From: Sipunculus nudus | Taxonomy: Eukaryota > Annelida > Sipuncula > Golfingiida > Sipunculidae | Assembly (NCBI GenBank): GCA_026874595.1 | Contig: CM049311.1 | Location: 69,297,453-69,361,452 of the forward strand | Reading direction: 5' to 3' | Length of the DNA: 64,000 nucleotides | In this document: piece after piece, positions 49,443 to 61,786 of the stretch | Layout: each line of letters opens with the position of its first letter | Position numbering within the stretch: the first letter of the stretch is position 1 | Made by a program: the position numbers and the translations under genes | Notes under the pieces: generated by a model | Told to the model about the DNA's origin: nothing | Databases searched by the model: none | Seen by the model: the letters and a program-made list of their open reading frames with translations, nothing else

Positions 49443-51338
49443 TTAGGGCCCCGCTTGACAGGCGGGGCCCTATTGTCAAGCAGGCCCTATAGTGATCACC
49501 GTGTCAGTCTGTCTGTCTGTCCTTCCGTCAGTGACTCTTTCACGCGCAATAACTCAACAACAACATACTGCAGCTTCCCAAATTCACAGGGATGATTGGT
49601 ACCTATAGCTATGAGGGCTCCAGACCTTTTGAAATACAGACTTGTCGGAATTCCAATATGGCTACCACAGCCAAATTGCTGATTTTCTTTTGCATGTGAT
49701 AACTCAACAACGACATACTGCAGCTTTCCCTAATTCACAGGGATGATTGGTACCTAAGAGGGCTCCAGACCTATCGACTTACAGACTTGTCGGAATTCCA
49801 ATATGGCCGCCACAGCTCAATCGCCGATTTTCTTTCACGCAAAATAACTCAACAACAACTTACTGCAGCCTTCCCAAATTCACAAGGTTGATTGGTACCT
49901 ATGAGCGCTCCAGACCTATCGAATTACAGACTTGTTGAAATTCTAAATTGGGCTGCCACAGCCAAATTGCTAATTTTCTGTCGCATGTGATAACTCAACA
50001 ACTTACTGCAGCTTTCCCAAATTCATAGGAATGATTGGTACCTATGAGGGCTCCAGACCTATCAAATTACAGTCTTGTCAGAATTCCAGTATGGCTGCCA
50101 CAGCCCAATCACTGATTTTCTTTCACACGCAATAACTCAACAACAACATACTTCAATTTTCCAAATTCAGAGGGATGATTTGTACCTATGAGCGCCCCAG
50201 ACCTATCGAATTACAGACTTGTTGAAATTCTAAATTGGGCTGCCACAGCCAAATTGCTGAATTTCTTTCCCTCGTGATAACACAACAACAACATAATGCA
50301 GCTTTCCAAAATTCACAGGGATGATTGGTACTTAAGAGAACTCCAGACCTATCAAATTACAGTCTTGTCAGAATTCCAATATGGCTGCCACAGCCCAAAC
50401 GCTGATTTTCTTTCACACGCAATAACTCAACAACAACAAACTTCAATTTTCCCAAATTCAGAGGAATGATTTGTACATACGAGGGCTCCAGACTTTTTGC
50501 ATTAGAGACCTGTCAGTATTCCAATATGGCTGCTACAGCCAAGTCGCTGATTTTCTTTCGCGCACGATATCTCAACAGCAACATACTTCCACTTTCCCAA
50601 ATTCACAGGAATGATTGGTACATATGAGGGCTACAGACCTATTGAATTACACACCTCTCCGAATTCCAATATGGCTGGCACAGCCCAATTGCCGATTTTC
50701 TTTCACACATGATAACTCAAAAGCAACATACTTCGGCTTTCCTAAATTGACAGGGATGATTGGTACATATAAGGGCTCCAGACCTATTGAATTACAGACT
50801 TGTCGGAATTCCAGTATGGCCGCCACAGGTCAATCGCTGATTTTCTTTCACACACCATAACTCAACAACAACATACTGCAGCTTTCCCAAATTTACAGAA
50901 ATGATTGGTACCTATAAGGGCTCTATCTCTATCGAATTGCAGACCTGTTGAAATTCAAATATGGCTGCTAGAGCACAATCATTGATTTTCTTTCGCACCC
51001 GATATCTCAACAAGAACATGCTTGATCTTTCTCAAATTCACAGGGATCATTGGTGCATATATGGGGCTTCTGACCTTTTGAAATACAGACTTGCTCCAAA
51101 AAAAATATGGGCAAAAGAGTACAATCGGTGATTTTCTATTGCACACATTATTTCAGACATATCTTCTTTAATATTATTTGAACAAGTAGGTTTTTTTTCC
51201 CTCATGCATATGGATAAAAACCTAATTCTGTTTATCATAATTTTCAACTTCAACCTAAACTTTTCACCCATATGTAAACTGGTTCAGCACTACCAGAAAT
51301 GTGGGGCCTTCTGAGGACCATTGTCCGACCACATCTAG
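49443..51338 (+). mobile_element. Element H2 (right copy)
   Basis: Plus-strand view: TTA at 49443, stem TAGGGCCCCGC/GCGGGGCCCTA at 49444-49472, GTCTGTCTGTCCTTCCGTC near 49510, about ten tandem units of about 145 bp with 'ataactcaacaacaac' and 'attggtacctatgag', then GGACCATTGTCC and CACATCTAG ending at 51338. Confidence 0.7.
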
Positions 51339-52227
51339 CTCTTCATAGATTTCTGAAATTAGGTCACTCTGACATTATTTAGCCATAAAACTAGGTCAGA
51401 CAGTGTGCTTATATAAATGATATTGGCTTCTCTATTATTCATCAGAACTGTACCAAACCATGCATTATTCATCAATTCGTGTTATAGTACTCATTTTGCT
51501 CATGACCTTGACACATGCTCTCAAGGTCAAGTGGCAGTAGACTATGGGCTTAGTTCGTTTTTAAGCGCATTAGCACCAAAGGTTATAATTGGATTTTTTT
51601 AAAATTTAGTGGAAGACTGCTACTTATGACTCTCTCGAACTGATTAACTTTTGGTTGACCTTGACCCATATTTGTACAATTTATTAACACTTAAGCATTT
51701 TCACCAATGACTAATTATCATCAAAAAGTGGTTTCAGGTGTATCCTAGGCATATTGTCAAATATTCTTGTATATCAGTATTGCATTATACTAATTCTACA
51801 TGGATTTCTTAAATTAGGTCACTCTGACATAATTAAGCCATAAAACTAGGTCAGACTGTGCTTATATAAATGCTATTGGCTCCTCTTTTATTCATCAGAA
51901 GGGACCGAACCATGCATCATTCATCAGTTCTATTAATAGTAACCATTTTGCTCATGACCTGACTTAAGCTGTCAATGTCAAGTCACATTAGACTCACATG
52001 CGATAGCACCAAGGGTTTTAACGGGATTTTGTTCTTATTTAGTGGAAGGCATCAACTAATGAATCTTTCAATCTGATAAACTTTAGGTTGACCTTGACCT
52101 ATATTTGTGCAATTTATTTTCACTTTTGCATGACTAAATATCACCAAAAAGTGGTTTTAGGCATATCTTGAATACATTCCTGAAATAATGTGACCATGGG
52201 GTGTTTTATGTATTTGCATGCAAATAC
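51339..52227 (-). repeat. 412-bp modules B and A (mirror) and octamer palindrome
   Basis: Mirror of 7551-8387. The 18-bp palindrome GTATTTGCATGCAAATAC is at 52210-52227. The remaining arm to 53673 holds no gene. Confidence 0.65.
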
Positions 52228-53673
52228 AGCTTTATCTAGTTGGTTATAGAATTAACATTGAATGATGATGTTATTTAATATCCTGATTAGCAGCTGAGAT
52301 ATTACTGAATATTATGTACAATCAGCACCGGTCTAAAGAACTCCATCAATGTAAAACCTCTTTCCACAGTCAATGTGAATATATTTTTAAAATGAAAATT
52401 ATTCATTGGTTCAAAATAAGAATATGCCGTGGCATCATGTAAGAAAATATTACCATAATTACAAACAATCCCCATTAGTCATAGTAACCACGAAATGGTT
52501 GTGACGTTATTATGCCTGAGACAATATGAGTTTTTTGTCTGATATAAATCGTGTTATTAGGATAATGCTTAGCTATGAGGGCCAGTCTGACATTCATAAA
52601 AAAAGAGGAAATATAAGTGAATGTCCACTGTGTCAAATATATGCATGTTCAGGACAATATGAGTAAAAAATTGAAAATTAGTTGAGTTTATATCAAATGG
52701 TTATCAGTCCTCCAGTAACACTAGTAGGAATATTTGTTTTATATTTATCATACTTATTGTCAAGAGGTCACTAATTATAAATTATTAGCACAGGCATATA
52801 TGACCATAATAACATATATGTAATCATTCTATTCCCTGGATGGCAACTGATGCACAGACAATGCTGTAATTGTGCACACAGGTTGTACACCATGCTAGTG
52901 AGTGAACCTGTGTCATGATTTTATGTGCCATAAGTATATATATTGCAGAATTATAAAAGGTGTTCACAATCACATTTATCTGCATTCCTTGGACAGATAA
53001 CTTTACTTTGAAACAGAACAGATGAAAAATAAACCTGTCATCTGAACCAATAGTGGTTTTATGGATTCTTTGGGGATCATAGTTCCTTGTGTAATACTTG
53101 CGTTATTTTGTAAACTGCATATTAGAGTCCACATCTGGTTTACATTACATAGAATAAATGAGTATGTGTTTTTGCACACTATGTATTCCAACTATTCATA
53201 TGTAATACAGATGTTTTATATCTAGGAAACATTTGATAAAAAAATTGTTGACCAGTTTTGTTTCAGTAACTTATTCAAGGCATTGAAATCAAGTGTTTTA
53301 CAGATTGGCATGCCTTGCATATTGAAATATTAATAACATACCAATTTTGGAACCAAATGTCCTTATCATTTCATGAAACACTTTCATCACTCTGATTTTA
53401 AACATCATTCTTAAATCATAGAACAGGATGATTAATACATTCTTAAAATCTAGTATCAGGCCAACTTATACAAGCTTGTACAAGTATGGGGCTTGTAGGC
53501 CATTAATAATTCCGAACACTGACATGAAAGATATTGCCAAAACTTTATTTTGTTTTTGTTGTGCCCAGTCCTGTTTTCAAAAGTTCCAGTGATCTGAACA
53601 TGTCTATATTGATTCAAACACAGGTTTGTGAAGAGTGATAGCTTTGAACTCTAAATTATTAAACTCTGCAGAG

Positions 53674-55580
53674 AATGGTATCTACGTACCACTTGTTATT
53701 TATTCTGTGGCCTTATGAAACTAAATAAATTATTGGTCACTTCTGTATTGTTCCCCTACCTGCATGTACAAAACCTAAGTTTGGTATTCAGTACTGTTAA
53801 CCCTTATTCACAATTCATAAACGCCACCAAATTTATACAAGTTATGGGCTCAACATTCTAAAAATAAATACAGTATTACCATAAATTATTAATAGATGAT
53901 CATAATAATAATAAATTTACACTGTTAATCTGACGTGTTTATATATTCGTTATATAAATAAATTAATAAACATCAAGGCCTTTCAGTATATTAATTCATA
54001 CACTGTGTTGAATCTCAGAGTGCAATAAAGGACTAACTCTCCTGAACTCTGTTGTTTGAAAAGTGAGCACTGTCATAACCATGTTGATGTGAAGAAGAAA
54101 TAACTTGATGTTGTTATGTAGTTTAATGTATCATACCTAATAAATATTACCTATTACCTGTCTGCATACATGTGTATTCCTAGCATATGTACACACTACA
54201 CACAGGACAGGTCTCAGAGTTGACACTTGGGTGAAGTGGACCATGGATGGAAGTCTTGTATGAGTCAGTGAGTGTTACAACATGCCCCTCCCACTTTATG
54301 ATACACTAAATTATCAATCTGGTCTTTTCAGGCTACCAGCATTGTTAGCAGGAAGCAGGCTGTGTGTGGATATGAACTGATAAAGCATTTTTGGATGTAA
54401 GCATCTCAGGGTAAGCAGATTGATATATACTACTGTACTGTCTTTTTTTTCCTTTTCTGCAGGTATATATGATTTATTCAGATATGCAATGTGAATATAC
54501 GCTTGTGTATGTGGTCTATGAAGATTCATTCATAAAATATGAATCATGCATCAGTGAATGGTCTGCCTAATGTGTTTGCACTGGTATCTCTTGACAATAT
54601 TAGATGATGATTTTGTGCAAAACAGTAAAAAAGTTCTGTTGTTATTGTAAAATTTGCTGTTTATTACTTGTGCTTTTTAGCTCAGATGACTCAAAGACTG
54701 CAAAAACGTTCCTTGAAAAATAATTCAAGGTGTAATCCAGAAGATGCAATGTTGTGTAATGTAGCATTTTTAAAGAAATCAATTTTCTTTTAAATGATTT
54801 TAACAAATATAAATGAACCCATCAGTATGCTTAAATTATTATAAAATATGAAGCACATTATGGATAAATAAAGACACAATTAAAAATTGTGAAATCTAAA
54901 TCAAGTATTATTTTTAGATATTTATTGTTTTGCAGATTTAAAAGATATATTTTTGTGGTAAAAAATAAATAAACATTTGTATGCATGATGTGGTGTTATC
55001 TGACAAGATTGAGATTTATGATGATGCAATTGAGAATTATGAATCAACTTTTATATTCAGATATATATGTTAAATTGGAAATGTATAGAAATATAACCTT
55101 AAATTAGAAAATAATTGATGTGATAAAAAAATCAGGATTTAATACAAACATTTGTTCATTATTTTCCTGCCTCAGCAGAATTTGAGATCAGGCTTTGTTT
55201 GCCCTGTTTTATGTTGTTAATTAGCTATATTTCAGCTGTATACATTTCATGAAAAAAATACATATATAATTAAAAATATATATTATGCAAAAAAATAGAT
55301 TCAATTGAACAAATGTGTAAACTACTGAAATGTCAACAGTTAATCGAAAAACCAACTAATGATCATGGTAATAGTACAGATCATTTGTTCACAAACTGCT
55401 CACATGCTTTAGTTTCAACATTAGGAAACACATGGTCAGGTCACAAAATATTTTTTGCAACAATTTCTTGCTCATCAATACAAACCAATCATATAAACCA
55501 ACCATGGCCTTTATTACCTCTTCCTCTTACACTTTATCTCCATTAGATATTATTTTAGATTTTTACCTTCAAGGTTAACG
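53674..55580. other. Single-copy AT-rich DNA
   Basis: No repeat family recognised. One weak exon candidate is listed at 54332-54396. The 77-codon frame at 55313-55546 has no recognised domain. Confidence 0.5.
54332..54396 (+). CDS. Candidate 65-nt exon, unknown protein
   Basis: A strong acceptor (CAATCTGGTCTTTTCAG) precedes, and the donor GAT|GTAAGC follows. One frame is open, reading ATSIVSRKQAVCGYELIKHF then W. If the donor is not used, a TAA follows at once. No similarity recognised and no partner exon found. Confidence 0.18.
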
Positions 55581-55616
55581 TCAGCTGAGCACAGTGACCC
55601 ATAGGTCCCTTGTTTA
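55581..55616 (+). mobile_element. Element X tail remnant
   Basis: TCAGCTGAGCACAGTGACCC followed by ATAGGTCCCTTGTTT is the X tail in the same orientation as X4. Only about 36 bp remain, directly upstream of the Z head. Confidence 0.55.
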
Positions 55617-55623
55617 CGAATTT

Positions 55624-58600
55624 CTAGCTCAGCTGACTGAAAGTCATCTGAGCTATAGCGATCACTCTTTGTCCGTCGTCCATCTGTCTGTCCGTCTGTC
55701 TGTCCATCTGTCTGTCCGTTAACCAGGCACAAATCGTAACCGCTAGAACTGGAATCTTCTTACTTGACATCCTGGGAGGTCCATGACAAATCTCCTTGGA
55801 AACCAGAAATTAGGTCTCTGTTACCCATATCCTTAGTCCAAAATTTCATACAAAAACTTCAATATCTCATTAACTACTTGACTGATGGTCATGATTTTTG
55901 GCATACATATTGATCATGAGAGGTTCCATCAGTTCCTGAAGACTGGTGGCGCCACCTGTATTTTTCGATTTTTTACGAATTTTTTTCTCTATTTTTGAGA
56001 CCTTTAAAAATGTGAACATCTGTTAACAAGGCACAAATCGTAATGACTGGACTTAGAATCTTCATTCTCGACACACTGAGAGACCTATGAAAAGTCTCCA
56101 TGGAAACCAGAAATTAGGTCTCTGTTACCCATATCCTTCCAGCTATGGGGCCCCAAACTACCCCCCCAGAAAAGTAAAAAATTTCAGACAAAAACTTCAA
56201 TATCTCATTAAATACTTGACTGATGGTCATGATTTTTGTCATACATATTGATCATGAGATGTTCCATCACTTCCTGCAGACTGGTGGTGCCACCTGTATT
56301 TTTCGATTCTTTACGAATTATTTTCTCTATTTTTGAGACCTTTAAAAATGTGAACATCTGTTAACAGGGCACAAATCATAAAGACTGGACCTAGAATCTT
56401 CATTCTTGACACAGTGAGAGACCTATGAAAAGTCTCCATGGAGACCTGAAATTAGGTCTCTGTTACCCATATCCTTTGAGCTATGGCACTCCAAAGTACA
56501 GCTCAGAATAATGGAAAATTTGATACAAAAGCTGAAGTATCTGAACAACTAATGCAGAGATCACCATAATTGTTTGCATGGATATTGATCATGGAGTGTT
56601 TCATCAGTTTCTGCAGACTGGGTGTGCCACCTCTATTTTTTTTCAAATTTTTATGCCCCCGCCACAAAGTGGCCGGGGCATATAGTTTTACCCATGTCCG
56701 TCATTCCGTCATTCCGTCATTCTGTCATTCCGTCATTCCGTCCTTCCGTCATTCCGAAATGAAACAGTTGTACGGATTTTTTTTCGCAATGCCTGCAGAT
56801 ATTGGCCTGATTTTTGGTGTGTGGGCAGATATAGACCAGTTACAGATCTAGTTCGCGTTTCGTCTCGGTTGACCTACTTTTGACCGTTTTACGGCTCCTA
56901 AACTTAGAAAATTTCATGAAAAATAGAAATATTCATGACAGATACACATGTACGGACTTTTTTTCGCAATGCCTGCAGATATTGGCCTGATTTTTGGTGT
57001 GTGAGCAGATATAGACCAGTTACAGATCGAGTTCGCGTTTTGTCCCGGGTGACCTACTTTTGACCGTTTTACGGCTCCTAAACTTAGAAAATTTCATGAA
57101 AAATAGAAATATTCATGACAGATACACATGTACGGACTTTTTTTCGCAATGCCTGCAGATATTGGCCTGATTTTTGGTGTGTGAGCAGATATAGACCAGT
57201 TACAGATTGAGTTCGCGTTTCCTCCTGGTTGACCTACTTTTGACCGTTTTACGGCTCCTAAACTTAGAAAATTTCATGAAAAATAGAAATATTCATGACA
57301 GATACACATGTACGGACTTTTTTTCGCAATGCCTGCAGATATTGGCCTGATTTTTGGTGTGTGAGCAGATATAGACCAGTTACAGATCGAGTTCGTATTT
57401 TGTCCTGGTTGACCTAATTTTGACCCTTTTGACGGCTCCTGAACATAGAAAATTTCATGAAAAATATGAAATTTCATGACAAATACACATGTACGTTTTT
57501 TTTTTCTCAGTGCCTGCAGATATTGGCCTGATTTTTGGTGTGTTGGCAGATAATGACCAGTTACAGAGGGAGTTCGCGTTTTGCCCCAGTTGACCTATTT
57601 TTGACCGTTTGGCGGTGCTCTCACATAGAAAATTTCATAAAAAAGTGCACATGTATGGACTTTTTTTCGCAGTGCCTGCAGATATGGGCCTGATTTTTGG
57701 TGTGTAGGCAGATAATGACCAGTTACAGATCGAGTTCCTGTTTTGTCTCAGTTGACCTACTTTTGACCATTTGACTACTCCTGAACATAGAAAGTTTCAT
57801 GAAAAATATAAATTTTCATAACAAATGCATATGTACTGACTTTTTTTCCTCAATGCCTGCAGATACCACCCTGATTTTTTTTGTGTGGGCAGATAATGAC
57901 AGTTACAGATCGAGTTTGCGTTTCATCCTGGTTGACCTACTTTTGATTGTTTTACGGATCCTAAACATAGAAAATTTCATGAAAGACAGAAATTTTTATG
58001 GAAATGCACATGTATGGACTTTTTTTCACAATGCCTGCATATACTGGCATGATTTTTGGTGTGTTGCTTGATAATGACCCGTTACAGATCGAGTTTGCAT
58101 TTTGCCCTTGTTGACCTACTTTTGACCATATGACACCTCCTGAACTTAAAAAATTTTCCAAATTTTACAAATGTTTCTAATTTGCCCAAGGCGGGGGCAT
58201 TCGTGTCGTTCCGACACATCTAGTTACAATTTTTTTTCTCTATTTTTGAGACCTTTAAAGATATGAACATCTGTTAACAGGGCACAAATCATAACAACTG
58301 GACCTAGAATCTTCATTCTTGACACACAGGGAGACCCATGAAAAGTCTCCATGGAAACCTGAAATAAGGGCTCTGTTACCTATATCCTTTAAGCTGTATG
58401 GCTCCAAAATACCCCCCAGAATAATAAAAAATTTGATACAAAAACTGTAGTATCTAAATAACTACAACACTGATGGTCTTGATTTTTCGCATACATATTG
58501 ATCATGAGGTGTTTCATCAGTTTTTGCAGACTGGGTGCGCCACCTCTATTTTTTTCAAATTTTTACAAATATTTTTCTCTATTTTTGAGACCTGTTAAGA

Positions 58601-58845
58601 TGTGGTTATCTGTCAACAGGTTACAAATAGTAACAACTGGACCTAGAATCTTCATTCTTGTCATGCAAGGAGGCCCATGAAAAGAGTCTGTGGAAACCTG
58701 AAAATAGGTCTCTGTTACCCATATCCTTCAAGCTATAGGACTCTGAAGTATCCCTCAGAATAATGGAAAATTTGATACAAAAGCTGAAGTATCGAACAAC
58801 TAATGCAGAGATCACCATGATTCTTTGCATGTATATTGAGTGTTT
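55624..58845 (+). mobile_element. Element Z, X-related head on a 340-bp tandem core, split by P
   Basis: Head CTAGCTCAGCTGACTG with palindrome partner GTCATCTGAGCTATAG, then GTCCGTCGTCC and (T)GTCTGTCC repeats to about 55720, then GTTAACCAGGCACAAATCG, parallel to GTTAACAGGGCACG in X4. The core is about four units of about 340 bp ('tctatttttgagacc' at 55988, 56327, 58236, 58572), each with 'atggtcatgatttttggcat' and GGTGGCGCCACC or a variant. P interrupts the third unit. Z is cut at 58845 by X4. Confidence 0.65.
56651..58223 (+). mobile_element. Element P, Helentron-like, 180-bp tandem core
   Basis: Starts TTATGCCCC. The 5' hairpin TATGCCCC/GGGGCATA with inner GCCAC/GTGGC spans 56652-56682. 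A CCGTCATT run follows (56697-56755), then eight units of about 180 bp. The first four begin at 56769, 56949, 57129 and 57309, exactly 180 apart and nearly identical; the last four are diverged. The 3' end is the hairpin GTGTCG-TTC-CGACAC (58203-58217), then ATCTAG. The host Z unit without insert reads 'caaatttttacaaat', so P entered between T bases without target duplication. This element class is familiar from bivalve genomes. No helicase is encoded. Confidence 0.75.
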
Positions 58846-60702
58846 TTAGCTCAGCTGACTATAAGTCATCTGAGCTATAGTCGTGGTCCTTTGTCCGTCG
58901 GCCGTCTGGCACGTTAACAGGGCACGTTTTAAAACCGTTGGACCTACGAATCCAAAACTTTGCATACCATTAGATGTCCCCAAAATCTCCTACCATACGG
59001 AAAATTGGGACATTAGGACTTCGTCCTTCGAGATATTAAGGAAAAACCTCTGTTTTCCATTAACAAGCAATTGTTACACTTCAAGGCTGCCTAAAATCAA
59101 AACCACTGATCTGTTTTTGATCATAATTAGTATTCATTTTCTTCCATACATTTTCTATGAACATACCAAAAATTAGTTCAGTATTGGGTATTATTTTGAA
59201 GTTATGGGCCCAAATATAATGCAATTTTTAAAAATCAGGAAATATATTTACTCACCTAACATAAGAATTGCTGAAGCTGGAGACTTTTTTTCAGGAATAT
59301 AATTTTATTTAATCAAGATTCAACTTTTTACCCAAAATTAGATCTGAATTTTGCAAATTTTTCAAGTTATTAGCATAAATTAAAAATCAATACCTTAAAT
59401 TTTGTCCAACTTTGGCAATGACACGTTTTTTCCCTGTAAGCCCTGTTGATTTAATTTCCACAGCATATATACATAATGATTTAATCTTTTAAAATCTGAA
59501 ATTTCAAAGGAATTGATTGAAAAGAGTAGTTTTTCATGCACCATGTCAAGTGTTGTTTACATCTAGCCGACCTAGTAACACAGCCTTCACTTGCATTATG
59601 TAACCCAACCCAGGCAGCTTGCCTTGGCTCAGCTTGGCCACTACTACTAGCAGGCTTCCCTTCTGCCCTGCACCCCCCCCCCCCCCTTTGATGGTGCATT
59701 AACTAGATGAATGTTATAATTTTCTGTATTTTATTTTATTCTTGGCTATGCTTCATTTTAGATTTTGTATTGTAACACCATGGTTACAATGATTAAAGTG
59801 CACATTTAATTGTGTCCACAAAGTGGTGTATTGCTATGAAAGTGTGGATGTTTATCAGATAAGTAATTCCTTACTTCAGAAGAGTAAAAACTTCACCAGG
59901 TCTGAAATTGACTATTAATTCCAGTAATAAATTATAGCTTAGATAGTAATTAGCACAATGATATTGTTTGTCCTTCATTCAACCAACAATGTGTGTATTT
60001 TATTTGAAAAGATATTTTTATTTTATCAAATTTACTGAATCTTTTATTTTATTTCGGTGAATAAAATTAAGCATGTACTGATAACTCCAATGTGCAAAAC
60101 TTTTAAATAGTGATTCAAGGAATAATCTTGTAGATGCCATGTTTAAATTCAGTTTAAACATTTGTGATTTTAAAATAATAAAATATATGTGTATGCATAA
60201 TATGACCCAATATGAGCTACACTCTGGATATATAATGATTGCAACTTAGAATTCTAATATTTTAACTTATAGTTTGTTTTTTTATTACAAATTTATAAAA
60301 CTTATAAATAAAAAAAATGAATAAGGTAAAAACTATTAATGGAAAAAGTGGATATGCTAAAAAAATAGGCTTATATATAAACTTAAATGCATTATTCCCT
60401 TGATAGTGAAATAAAGGTATCAGTCCATTCTGTCCACTTGCCTGTCTGTCTGTAAATTTTTCATATGCATGACAGTATCTCAAAACTGTTACTATTTTTC
60501 TACATGACAGTCTTGTCAGAGTATTAGTTTGCAACCATATATTTAGAATTTTAATATAACCAAGTAGGAGGGCCCCTTTCCTCTTAGGTTCTCATATGCT
60601 TATATAAATGAAAAACATTACAATAGAATATTTTGCATATTTTGCATTTGCAAAAATTTCAAACTTCAGCTGAGCACCGTGACCTATGGGTCCCTTGTTT
60701 TT
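58846..60702 (+). mobile_element. Element X4, full-length X
   Basis: The only X copy complete from head (TTAGCTCAGCTGACTATAAG at 58846, GTCCGTCGGCCGTC, GTTAACAGGGCACG) to tail (GACCTATGGGTCCCTTG near 60682). A C tract at 59672-59688 marks the middle. About 1.86 kb, non-coding. Frames such as 60262-60534 minus are repeated in X1 and X3 and decay differently in each, so they are not genes. Confidence 0.7.
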
Positions 60703-61786
60703 AACAGTCTGGTGTCTGTAATAGAGAAGTGACCATTATTGAAGGATGTCTGTAAGTGTAAGATGAGGTTTTCCTGTAGTTGTTAAATTACCTGCAGATG
60801 TCATTGATTCCAACTGGTGATATAACTCATCTAGACAGACTCTCTTTGATAAACGGATAGTGTTCACAATAATGTTTTCTGGTGATCTTGTTTTGTTTGA
60901 TTAGTAAAAACTATGGGAATGAATAAACTTGATGCATTATTTATGCATTGGAAATACTTAAAAATTCTTTCATCAGCTTATGAAAAAGTATTAGAGGGAG
61001 AAAAATACTTGTCAACATCCATTAATTGGTCCAATGACTTGTCTCTGTAAATGCAGACCAGTATTAGTGCAGACCCTGTCATTATTAAACCCAGGTGGAA
61101 CCTTTTTAGCAGTTGTAAATAAAAATACATAACAGTATTCTGAGTTTAAAGGAAAATTATGTAAAAGAGCATTTTAAGAAGCTTTTGAGACTCTTTCTAT
61201 ATGAACAAATTTGGATCCTTCTAAGCCCATGAAAACCAGTGAGATTTACTTAATGAGATTGTTGTTTCAGTGGTTGACTTGTGAGTATTTTTAAGAGTCA
61301 CTGAGGGAACCTTTGGGGCATATATATGGGAGTCATTAAACAAAATCTAAGTGGCGCTGTGAGGCCCGAGTCCTGTTGATTTCCATCCCCTGATGGACCA
61401 AGGTTTAATAGAAAACAACAGAATGAGAAACCGTGGCTATTTATTCATCAGTCCCACAATGGGATACAGAGACACAGGTAGTAAGGGTATAAATAGTGAT
61501 GAGTCATTCTGCTTCAGCGAAAAATTCCTAACAGATAAACCACAGTGATGTCACACAACAGAACCCAGTGTCCAATTAATCTGATATGCTGCGGAGAAAG
61601 GTGGTTATGGGCAGGTTAAATGGTTTGGAAACAGATTTTAAACAATCCAGTGGCCTCCCTGAGTAATCTATATTGAATGCTCAGGCCCTTCAGAATTTAA
61701 AAAGAAAATATGACTGCACATTGCTTGCCTTATATAACATGTACAGGATTGATAAAACTCAAACATCTGTACTGTCTTCTGCATTT
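60703..61786. other. Single-copy DNA, no gene seen
   Basis: No repeat family or coding exon recognised. Confidence 0.5.

Larger units (their letters stand above)
42622..53673 (-). repeat. Right arm of giant inverted duplication (11.05 kb)
   Basis: Reverse complement of 6053-17103 with about 99.9% identity and one length difference in the C tract near 42792-42809. The inner edge joins the X head at 42621; the outer edge ends with CTCTGCAGAG at 53673 and then passes into single-copy DNA ('aatggtatctacg'). All left-arm elements are present in mirrored order and orientation. Confidence 0.95.
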
